From Asterochloris sp. CNOR1 (lineage: Eukaryota > Chlorophyta > Trebouxiophyceae > Trebouxiales > Trebouxiaceae): a stretch of DNA of 64,000 nucleotides. Where the stretch lies: the NCBI GenBank assembly GCA_963969365.1, contig OZ017758.1, positions 434,001 through 498,000 of the forward strand, given 5' to 3'. Every line of letters starts with the position of its first letter. The first letter of the stretch is position 1. This document shows positions 57,501-64,000 of the stretch, one piece after another. Made by a program: the position numbers and the translations under genes. The notes under the pieces were generated by a model. That model was not told where the DNA came from and ran no database searches. It worked only from the letters and a program-made list of their open reading frames with translations.

Positions 57501-58774
57501 GGGGTGTATCTGCTCCCACAAGAAACTGCCCTTCGGGATGTGGTGCTGCAGGCCAGCAGGGGCTTGCACTCAAGAGTTGACCTCGCCTGATGTGGGTGGC
57601 AGCTGCAGCTCTCACAAGAAGCTGCCTGATGCACTCAAGACTCACGCGCATGGATCTGGTCCCACAGACAGCCTCCCTTGGCAGTAAGGTGCAGCAGGCA
57701 GGCACACGCGCAGATTTCACAGCCTTTGCTCTTTGGCATCACCTCGGCTGTGGCCCAGCAGAGCCACTTCAGCTCCTGCTGCTGATGCAGCCTGCGCAGG
57801 ATGCAGACATCTGCAGCACCCCTGCAGGGCCAGCTGCTGGGCATTTTGCAGCGCATTCTGCTCTCCCACCTAGAGCTGCATGCGATTGACTTTGTCAAGC
57901 AGCCCAGGGGGATGTGCAAGGCATGTGCGCATCCAGCACACTGATGCATTTCCCCATAGATGAGAAGGTGAGGATCAACCTGCAACAGGAGCTTGACAGC
58001 AATGTCGCCTCATGAAGCTGTCAAGGCTACTGTAACCCAAAGATCATTGTGCGCTGATCAGTTGGCTAAGCTTAAATAGGCGTGTCCCGAGCTCAATATG
58101 TCAGATCCACGGTACCTGCACGGTCCTGATCGCCGTAAAAGTGGCGCACAGCCACTCAAAGGCGCCATGCCCCGCAAAGAGCTCCCCTCGTAGAGCCCTT
58201 GCGCCCTCTGCTCCTGCCGCTGCGGCAGCAGGACTGCTGCCAGGGGCCGTCCCACTGGCATCCATGCTGACCATGGGCACATCAGGCACATTGGAGGCCA
58301 GCTCGCCTGCAGAGAGGCAGGTCAGCCATGCCGGCAGCGGCCTTGATACTAACTGCAGCCTGATGACCAAGGGCAATGGCAGGCTGCAGAGGGGCCCAGA
58401 GGCAATGTCAGCGTGCAGCGGGCAGTGGTGCTCTGCCATGATCAGCTGAGGTGATTTTGCATGTTGCTTGTGGCTGTTGCAGGGTGCAACAACCCTGCTG
58501 CTCCCTGCTCCTGTCACCTGATCGCTTCCAAGCATCCACAAAGCCCTTTGCTGCTCCAGGCAGGCACATGCCAAAGGCGTCCTGATGTGCACCTGCACAT
58601 GAGTGTATTGGTTGCTGGATGACATGTGTGCTGGCCACCGAAAGAAGTGCATTGCACACCTGCATCTTTGTCGACTGGCAGTGTCCCATCAGCCCATGGT
58701 GGAAAGAGTGCATCTAATGCTGATGGGGAGGTCTCTTCGATTGAGGGAGGTGATGCAGCTGGCCTGGGCGGCAT
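44160..58774 (-). CDS. Giant multidomain protein: calpain-like, four guanylate-kinase-like, one adenylate-kinase-like and calpain-III/androglobin-like domains
   Basis: About 35 exons and 2,000 residues. Main exons (minus): 58774-58660, 58306-58116, 57979-57743, 57545-57294, 57010-56811, 56557-56413, 56238-56076, 55853-55724, 55370-55102, 54620-54451, 54348-54133, 53957-53835, 53724-53672, 53573-53376, 53093-52934, 52652-52443, 52258-52201, 52009-51735, 51497-51372, 51200-51009, 50746-50579, about 50185-49916, 49629-49485, 49245-49107, 48869-48704, 48529-48407, 48010-47847, 47626-47404, 47082-46994, 46759-46648, 46425-46236, 45994-45898, 45461-45234, 44768-44415, 44333-44160. Nearly all junctions agree in phase; those entering 50185 and 45461 do not, so small exons are missing there. 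No signal peptide is seen. Serial nucleotide-kinase folds suggest a ciliary central-apparatus protein of the FAP42 type (inference). It could instead be two genes. Confidence 0.72.
48704..50190 (-). other. Adenylate-kinase-like module, intact P-loop
   Basis: Exons 22-25. LVVLGPALSGKTAQCARLSAHF gives GxxxxGKT, followed by HVSAGELLHAEV, the DGFPHTQAQ segment of the NMP site, DRVLLLSAPQAVLLDRAKWRR-type residues with RLDPQTRAVYH (LID), and RHDDSEANVRNRLQQW. This is the adenylate-kinase order with P-loop and LID arginines kept. Entry into exon 22 is unresolved because candidate acceptors disagree with the incoming phase. Confidence 0.8.
49049..49080. repeat. Short tandem repeat, 12-bp unit, in an intron
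   Basis: Nearly three copies of ACCATGTGCAGC in the intron between exons 24 and 25 of the large gene. Confidence 0.75.
50579..52009 (-). other. Guanylate-kinase-like module 4, degenerate P-loop
   Basis: Exons 18-21. LVLVGPYGPACSKAALLERLLK has one extra residue and no GK pair. CPQHITTQA stands where SHTTR is expected. MRVSGEFLLHEEVLGNIYGITRAAV is a clear guanylate-kinase lid and LYG segment, and VPVLDVDFVSQAQQL is the following beta strand. Confidence 0.7.
52201..53573 (-). other. Guanylate-kinase-like module 3, P-loop lost but GMP-site region kept
   Basis: Exons 14-17. An Ala/Pro-rich linker (about 53570-53480) leads to LLVMCGPWDPYKAALVGRL, where the P-loop has lost its second glycine. The GMP-binding side is well kept: RHTTKKPEKGEEEGVHYFFV, MVEEGKFIET, MFGTATATL, then GKMAILDVDAKRA and MLLVAPLSPEALGQL. 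Confidence 0.75.
53672..54620 (-). other. Guanylate-kinase-like module 2, degenerate
   Basis: Exons 10-13. It begins after GELTG-type residues with GPSRHHLEAMASLLVEEFP, where the P-loop lysine is lost. VFVLAKRHLTP occupies the place of SHTTR. A helical segment with MMSRKQLLYQHVDIF and LTVFVAPQDIA follows in the order of the guanylate-kinase core. This assignment rests on position and pattern and is weaker than modules 1 and 3. Confidence 0.55.
55102..56557 (-). other. Guanylate-kinase-like module 1, intact P-loop
   Basis: Exons 6-9. LVVLCGPPAVGKGALAELL gives a complete GxxxxGK P-loop, and VSHTTRRPK is the guanylate-kinase GMP-binding motif. TYTFTDPASMQAEIDAGNFL and LYGSSLVTVRGV follow in family order, then VMGLDLQGARSL and YVFVAPSSLDELEKV. 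Intron 6, inside the SHTTR motif, needs a GC donor (CCCAAG|GCAAGG). Of the four modules this one looks most able to bind nucleotide. Confidence 0.8.
56719..56734. repeat. Homopolymer run of 16 C in an intron
   Basis: Sixteen consecutive C (plus strand) in intron 5 of the large gene. The length may be a sequencing approximation; it does not touch coding sequence in this model. Confidence 0.9.
56811..58306 (-). other. Calpain-like region of the giant protein
   Basis: Exons 2-5. Key blocks: GAFEWLCATFTAIRTVQ; PHLLIYGEMHQ; ELKWLCWATAE; then GSFLWEQIHPKDKDG, YHVRCFVLDKWRRVTVDDRI with PVDLFGRPLP, LLLSKAVLKLMAAY, and FQWLTGWLPENLLD. The W-x-x-V-x-V-D-D-R-x-P segment is the calpain/androglobin protease-core signature. 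I do not find the usual QGxxGDCWFL cysteine loop or a clear catalytic His/Asn pair, so the region is probably not an active protease (inference). Confidence 0.65.
57503..57687 (-). repeat. Threefold duplication around calpain-region exon 4
   Basis: On the minus strand three related blocks occur at about 57687-57641, 57640-57591 and 57545-57503. They read AKGGCLWDQIHAR, a stop-containing middle copy, and PKGSFLWEQIHPK. Only the last continues into the conserved calpain block and is used in the model. The first remains open, so an alternative exon is possible. Confidence 0.65.
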
Positions 58775-59014
58775 ATTGCCCTGTTCTTATCGGCGCATGC
58801 ACTTCCCGCCCCTAGACCTATTGTAAGCCATGTGACGCCCTGCAACATGGCTTGAAACTTTAAGGCCTGCTCCGCAACAGAGCCTGTTCATCGTGCTCAT
58901 GCCCACCGGAATACTTCTTGATGAAAGTTTGTGGTTTCAAATGAAAAGTCAGAGAGCTTAGGACTGTGTGCCTACTTAGAGCTTTTCAATCTCACCATAG
59001 GTAAGCAGGCTAGA
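58775..59014. promoter_or_regulatory. Short divergent 5' region between the giant gene and the HUH-like ORF
   Basis: Only 240 bp separate the two proposed starts. A bidirectional promoter is possible from the arrangement; no motif is claimed. An in-frame ATG at 58931 would extend the plus-strand ORF by 28 residues. Confidence 0.35.
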
Positions 59015-60079
59015 ATGAAGTCTAAGCCAGGCAGTGGCAAGAGGCAAGAGCGCAACTTTGAGGTTGTTGTCAACCACATCACCACCAATGAAGACCAGCT
59101 GCCTCAGGTCTCGCGGCAGAGCATGGCGGCTCTGAAGGATGTCTTTGGACACAACATCAAGAAGCACTCAGGCACTCTTCACCACAAGTCCGGCAACCAC
59201 CATGTACATTTCCTTGTGATGTCTGAGGCTCCTAAGACCAAGAGCGCTGTCAAAGCCAGTATTGCTGCCTCCATGGCACTCATCTTTGGCACACAGACTG
59301 ACTCTGTGGAAGTGAAGTTGTTCAATGAGTTGAAAGCAGATGCTGGACCAGCTCACGGCCTGAAGGGGCTTGGCAACTACAGGTCGCTGTACGTGAACAA
59401 CAACGACCATGAGAATCACCGCCCAAAGCATCCTGAGCACAGGACAGTGGAGTTCATGTGTGGTGGAGATTGGGAAATTTCACATGGAGGTGCCAGGAAT
59501 AGTGCTGGACGACAAGGGCCAGTGCAAGTGGCAATAGCGGCCATCAGGGCAGGGACTCCAGAGTTGCAGTGCAAAAACTATGAGAATTTCCAGCGTCTGC
59601 TGGAAGCCGCCGCGAAGAGTGTGGGTTGCACCATATGTACCTTGCCAAAGGTACCGGGCTTCTTCAGTACTGTGCCCAAGCGCGTGGAGGGTGACTTCGT
59701 CCCCAACCCTGCCTATGATGAGGAGGAGTTCAAGGCCCTACCCAAACAGGAGCAAACCAGCAAGCGGAAGCGCACCATGAAGTATATGCAGGGGCCAGAC
59801 GGGCTAAGCCTAAGGGAGGAGGTGGTGGTCAAGCACAACTTTCTGGAGGGACACCCTCCTGATTTCTACAGATTCAGGCTCCTTGAGCCAATCAGGAAGT
59901 TGCAGTCTAACAGGATGCTCACAATTCCCAAGTTGAAGCAGCTCTACGAGGAGGCATTCATCGATCTGTTCAAGGACTACCCACCTCCTGGATGGACGTC
60001 TGGTCGTGCGCCAGCAAGGGCATGTGTCAGTTACAATCTGCCAGCAGCAGTTATTGCTGATGTGATGAAGGCCAGATGA
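59015..60079 (+). CDS. Intronless ORF with HUH-endonuclease-like motifs (candidate rolling-circle Rep/transposase)
   Basis: A single 354-residue frame, unlike its intron-rich neighbours. Starting at the ATG at 59015 (MKSKPGSGKR), three motifs fall at the spacing of HUH Rep nucleases: NFEVVVNHIT at 14-23 (motif I position), HHVHFLV at 62-68 (motif II, H-hydrophobic-H at 63-65), and GLGNYRSLYVNN at about 108-119 with Y112 and Y116 as candidate nucleophiles (motif III). Such enzymes nick single-stranded DNA through a tyrosine and drive rolling-circle replication or transposition. No helicase domain follows; the C-terminal half is charged, with a basic KRKRTMKY patch. The motif reading is mine and untested. 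Replitron-type HUH transposons are known from green algae, so such a protein is plausible. Otherwise it is an unknown mobile-element ORF. Confidence 0.45.
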   Translation: MKSKPGSGKRQERNFEVVVNHITTNEDQLPQVSRQSMAALKDVFGHNIKKHSGTLHHKSGNHHVHFLVMSEAPKTKSAVKASIAASMALIFGTQTDSVEVKLFNELKADAGPAHGLKGLGNYRSLYVNNNDHENHRPKHPEHRTVEFMCGGDWEISHGGARNSAGRQGPVQVAIAAIRAGTPELQCKNYENFQRLLEAAAKSVGCTICTLPKVPGFFSTVPKRVEGDFVPNPAYDEEEFKALPKQEQTSKRKRTMKYMQGPDGLSLREEVVVKHNFLEGHPPDFYRFRLLEPIRKLQSNRMLTIPKLKQLYEEAFIDLFKDYPPPGWTSGRAPARACVSYNLPAAVIADVMKAR

Positions 60080-60245
60080 TGCAAGCTTGTTTACAAGATC
60101 ATGAACTTGTCTGAATCACCATGCCACAGCTCAGGTGTGGAAGGTGCGTCCACGTACCACACCATATGACTTTGTAACAGATGCACAGATTGCGCGAGTG
60201 CAGCCCTTTTCAAGGGCCCAGGAGGTCCTCTTGTGCCACCAGGGA

Positions 60246-60453
60246 TTCAAGTGTAGATGCTGCCAGGTCCAAAAAGCCACCACATGTGTTGGTCAGGCCA
60301 GCTCCCTCTGAGTAATACCTTCAAGTGTAGTTCAAGTGTAGTGGAACCTTTGTTGTGCAGCGGCAAGCCGAAAGTGGTTGATTGGCCCAGAGAAAAGGGT
60401 TACGCGGACATGCAGATCTTCAGTTCATGTAGACCAAGAGTGTTTCAAGTGTA
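60246..60453 (+). repeat. Four direct copies of TTCAAGTGTA
   Basis: The 10-mer TTCAAGTGTA occurs at 60246, 60320, 60331 and 60444, the middle two adjacent as an 11-bp tandem. All lie between the stop of the HUH-like ORF and the palindrome at 60463. Such iterons can be protein-binding sites near replication or transposition ends, but their role here is unknown. Confidence 0.8.
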
Positions 60454-60462
60454 ATCTGTTGG

Positions 60463-60488
60463 GGGGGCAAGCCTGCAGGCTTGCCCCC
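60463..60488. repeat. Perfect 26-bp palindrome
   Basis: GGGGGCAAGCCTG followed directly by its reverse complement, with no loop base. It is the strongest hairpin-forming sequence I noticed in the window. It lies 384 bp after the stop of the HUH-like ORF and about 155 bp after the end of the recombinase gene on the other strand. It could be an element-end hairpin or a transcription end signal for the convergent pair. Confidence 0.9.
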
Positions 60489-60642
60489 TTGCATGAGATC
60501 TGATTTTGTGGAGTGAAATCTGACTTTCTGAGTGAAATGTTACATCGCTCAGTAAGATATGACTTTCAGCAGAGAAATGTACCTGTGCAGGTAATTGGCG
60601 GTAGGAATTTCGATTTAGATCAGCAAACAATCAAAGGCTTGC

Positions 60643-63600
60643 TCAGCTGCTCTGCTTACGCTTGCCAAGCAGCTTGGAATCACTGCTGTACCTGCTGCAT
60701 AGCTGCTGCAGTGAGCTGACTGTCCTGGTGGCGGAAATTCGCTCACGTTCCATTTCTAAAGCCCCGACCACAGCAGCCATGGTGCTTCCCAAGGCCACCA
60801 TGCGGTTCCTGACCTCAACAGCGATGCCATTTTTAAATCTTGAGAAGGCCATGCTGCTGGCCCTTGCTTCTTTCTTGCTGCCATGCCACCTGCGGAGGTC
60901 TGAAGGCACCGCTGAGATCTTGGAGAACGCCTCAAATTCTTCTGGGACTGTCTGGAAATCTGAGAGCTTCCACACCTGCAGTTCACAAGGCGACAAGGTC
61001 TGACCAGTTCACAGGCGCTCAAGCTGAAAGGCAATTGACTGCATACCTGTTTCTCGACCAAAAAGGAGTCCCTCTCATCCCCAGGGCTCAGCGCACTGAG
61101 GGCCTGAGGCGGCAGAGTAATGCCATAGCTGGCCTTTGAAGCCAGAGGCACCCACGGCATGGGGTTGGCGGATGCTGGAGGCTGAACACTGGAAAGAGGC
61201 ACCTGGGGCAGCATCACCACAGGGGCAACTGGCATAGGCGTGGCCTCCTTTCCACTCAGCATCTTGAAGAAAGCCTGCGACATGGCAGGGGAAAGGGTCA
61301 GAGCATGGTTGATCTAGATCTGGACACTTCAAGGCCACAGCGCTCACCATTGGGTTGGTGAAAAACTCATTTTTGTCTTTGAGAATCCTCTCAGCGGCAA
61401 TGTGTTCGTCCCATAACTCTTGCCGCAGCTGCTTGCCTACAGCGCTCTGCAGAAGGCGACTGGCTGCTGGCGGGATGCTGCGGAGCCACTGGTCCCCATA
61501 TGACTGAATTCTCAAGCTGGCGTTCTGCACAAACACCTGCCGCAGGTGGTCGATGGCGCGTAAGGGCGCCAGCAAAGGATTTGCAGGGTGGCATCGCACG
61601 CCAGCTTGGCGCAGGAGCACTGTCAAGCCCGGGATGATGCGATCCAGCACATCCTCCTCAGCCTGCAGAACACAATCAGATCAGTCCCTCCATTCCTCAA
61701 TTTTGGTGATTTGCGTGAGAAGCACTGGCACTGCAGTGACCTTACCTTGAAATCAGCCTGACCCAAACGATGATTCTCCTTCCAGTCCCGTTCCCACCCA
61801 GCCAGCCTGTGGGCTGTGTCTGGGTCAAAGATGCAATACAGGTCTGTGGTGTCAGACTCATGCCTGCATGGCACAACACTGGTCAGCTGGAGATAATGTT
61901 GTTCAAATGCACAGCATGGCCTGAGTTGCCTACCTCGCCGCCATCTTGATCTCCGCTTTGTTGATGCCCACATTCTTTGCCGCCTCCACACCATGCTTCT
62001 TGAATTTGTGGCTGACTTCCCCTTTTGTTGAGTACCCATCAAGCCTGCCACAGGGCACACCTGCGATGTAACAAGCCACAGATGTCACCCACAGCCGTGT
62101 CCACAATCTGAATCAGCAACGCACGGGCTCACCAGCAAGGTCAAAAGCCTGCCGAAGGTGAACGTTGAGGGTCTGCCCGCTCATGGGCTGATTCCCCTGC
62201 ATGCTAGGGGCTGCAACAATGTAGTTGGCCAGATCCTCAAGTTTGATGCCCCTGTGGAAGGTAGCGACAGCCAGGTCGGCAAGCGCTGCCTGAGGACAGA
62301 TGCGATGGTCTCGATACCTGCGGCAGAGGAGGCATAAAACTGAGAACACACTGCAGCAAACTGCCCAAGTGCGTCTGACAACATGAATGCGCATACCTGA
62401 CGACACCAGGAATATCCACCTGCCCAGGCTTCACAGTCTTGCCCTGCATGCTACCACAGAGGACTGCCACAGAGGGCGTTGGCCCCACAATATCCTGCGT
62501 CCTCAGTGCCAGGCAGCTCCAGGGAAGCTTGCGCAGGTCATCAGAGCGGCCCAGTGTGGCTGGCATGAACGTCATTGCCATCCTCAGAAGACAGGCCCAC
62601 TGCCACTGCTTCTGCTGGAAAGCTTTTTGCAGGGACTGGCGAAGCTGCCCTGCGCTCAGTGCAGCATCTACCTGCACATTTAAACAGCCACTTGACGCAT
62701 GAACACAAGTAGCGGCTGGGCTTGTGCCAGCCGAGCTGATGGAACGTTTCAAGACAGACAGAAAATCTCATGGAGAAGTGGATGAACAAAGCAGAGCTGG
62801 GAAGCATGTCAGTCATCTGTTCAGCCAACCCTGAGAACACCCAGCGCTGAGACTTCTTGGCCGATGGCAGCTTGGAAGCCATGGTCAGGGCAAAGACGCC
62901 AGCTTCGTTGATCCAGGCTGATGCCAGCCCACCACAGTCCACCGACATCGACCTCAAAACAGGGAAGCCCTCTGAGGTCCATACACACCTGAGCTGCCAC
63001 CTGCGCATTGAGGTTCTCAGCCTGCATCTCCTTGCCACGTGCACGGACCAAGTCTCTAACTGCCTGAATCTCCAGGGGTGCGGGTACATCTGAGGTGATG
63101 CGGCCCTGTGAGTACTGCTCCCTGCGGACTTCCTTGAGGTGGCACAGATAATCACTGCACACACCAGGCCAAAGTTGGGGAGGGCAAGACTTGAGTGCAG
63201 CTCAGACACGGCAGTGGAGTGGCCTCTCATCCCACACTGCTGGATGAGTATCGAGCACCATTCTGCTGCACTGCCTCATCCACAAGCCATATCGAGAACT
63301 CAAGAATCTTGGCCTGGGACATGAGGTCGCCATCAGGGGACGCCTCCTGCTCACAGTATCTCTGCAAGAATGGGTGTGTGTGAGCGACATGTCCTTGTAA
63401 GCATCAAGGGCGCCATGAAGAACGGGATCAAAGGCCTACGGTGTCTACCTTCCAGAGGTTGGCAGCGGATTTTTCAGCCTGGACTGTGTTCTGTGGCTTA
63501 GCCGCACCATGACGTACATTGATGTGCTGGGTGCACCTGAGAATACGAGCTTCCTCCTCAGGAGTGTTAGGCATGGTTGCTGCAAAGCCAACTGCTGCGT

Positions 63601-63859
63601 CTGGGATTGGTGCTCCATTCTGCTGGCCCAAGGTCTCTAAACTGTGCATACCAAGGGCAGAGACCGGCACAGGCTGGAGATCATCCACCACGCCAGACAG
63701 GTGTCTGCAGGCTTGATTAATGGCCGCTCTGAGAGAACGGGGGCTGTCTGGGGAGCAACTGCCATGCAGTTGTGCTATGTAGTCCCCAGCCAGCCCCAGG
63801 TTGATGACATGGTTAATGTAGCTGCTGTACTGAGCAGATGGCACTTGGTAGTGCTGCAT
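60643..63859 (-). CDS. Crypton-like tyrosine recombinase, about 10 exons
   Basis: Exons (minus): 63859-63449, 63361-63238, 63154-63001, 62671-62397, 62317-62133, 62060-61934, 61863-61746, 61662-61348, 61274-61047, 60975-60643; about 756 residues. Only the junction 63238/63154 fails to keep frame. A core-binding domain (IWLVDEAVQQNG, DYLCHLKEVRREQY) precedes a catalytic part in the order of Crypton/Ndc10-like recombinases: GRSDDLRKLPWSCL with the first arginine, GSMQGKTVKPGQV, RDHRICPQAALADLA, then SHKFKKHGVEAAKNVGINKA, AARHESDTTDLY and HRLAGW. The usual HxxR reads HKFK, an Arg-to-Lys change; Y of TTDLY is the likely nucleophile. The C-terminal block WKLSDFQTVPEEFEAF with SDLRRWH resembles the GCR1_C DNA-binding domain of such proteins. 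It faces the HUH-like ORF. Confidence 0.7.
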
Positions 63860-64000
63860 GAAGATGGATCTGGGAATTTGATGATGATGATTTAAGTTTA
63901 AAGTCCGTAGCCTCAATGCACGGGCATAGGACTATGATCATTTCATCCTACCAATGAACTTTGCTGAAGGTGTAGGGGTACAAAAAGAAGCAGTACAGGC
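63860..64000. other. 5' flank of the recombinase gene, window edge
   Basis: The minus-strand frame is open upstream to about 63916 across an ATGATGATG-like run, and an acceptor-like TTCCCAG lies just before ATCCATCTTC, so the first exon could begin here or beyond the edge of the window. Confidence 0.4.

Larger units (their letters stand above)
58931..64000. mobile_element. Mobile region with convergent HUH-like and tyrosine-recombinase genes
   Basis: The HUH-like ORF (+), the iterons, the palindrome and the recombinase gene (-) lie together at the right end of the window. I could not find the outer boundaries, no terminal inverted repeats are seen, and the right side runs off the window. It may be one element or two neighbouring insertions. 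The bounds given are those of the recognisable genes. Confidence 0.4.

Noticed and set aside
57635-57742. In-frame extension of calpain-region exon 3 through CLWDQIHAR
   Set aside because: The frame ends in a stop right after the near-copy of the next exon, and a normal donor (GAG|GTGATG) at 57742 joins in phase to the conserved exon at 57545.
1-64000. tRNA, rRNA, CRISPR arrays, bacterial operons or riboswitches
   Set aside because: No cloverleaf, rRNA core or regularly spaced repeat-spacer array was seen, and the spliced gene structure shows the DNA is eukaryotic.

Overview
The window is nuclear DNA of a green alga, most likely a chlorophyte of the trebouxiophyte kind (inference). Genes are split by many 100-700 bp introns that are mostly GT-AG and usually end in CTGCAG or TGCAG. 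The gene set mixes plant-type enzymes (C2-type phospholipase D) with cilium-associated protein types. Gene models below were assembled by hand from conserved protein blocks and splice phase, without transcripts. Exon edges are therefore predictions, although for most genes every junction is phase-consistent.

Layout: 153-2015 (-) is a decayed non-LTR retrotransposon. 2016-3408 is a non-autonomous DNA transposon with ~370 bp terminal inverted repeats and TTAA ends (piggyBac-like). 3854-4400 (+) is a likely transposon-derived fragment. 5369-16969 (+) is a 23-exon plant-type phospholipase D whose introns carry many local duplications, including a dead copy of an exon end. 17203-18857 (-) is a thymidine kinase. 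21520-24580 (+) is a secreted Pro/Thr/Lys- and Gly/Ser/Trp-rich protein. 26897-28134 (-) is a TrmL-type tRNA 2'-O-methyltransferase, divergent from an FAD monooxygenase at 28600-32083 (+). 34907-39019 (+) is a 12-exon TauD/TfdA-type dioxygenase, and 39550-42990 (-) is a CCDC6-family coiled-coil protein.

44160-58774 (-) is the most unusual cellular gene. It has about 35 exons and encodes ~2,000 residues that combine a calpain-like region, four guanylate-kinase-like modules, one adenylate-kinase-like module, beta-rich repeats like calpain domain III or androglobin, and a helical C-terminus. Three of the five P-loops are eroded, which suggests a structural or pseudokinase role. A part in the ciliary central apparatus (FAP42-like) is my inference.

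58931-64000 is a mobile region. An intronless ORF with an apparent HUH-endonuclease motif set (+) faces an intron-rich Crypton-like tyrosine recombinase gene (-). Between them lie a perfect 26-bp palindrome and four copies of TTCAAGTGTA. A HUH protein convergent with a tyrosine recombinase is the best candidate here for an undescribed element.

The enzymes do not form one pathway, as expected for a eukaryotic locus. Gene-poor stretches (18.9-21.5, 24.6-26.9 and 32.1-34.9 kb) show diverged tandem duplications but no gene I recognise. I saw no rRNA, tRNA or CRISPR array.
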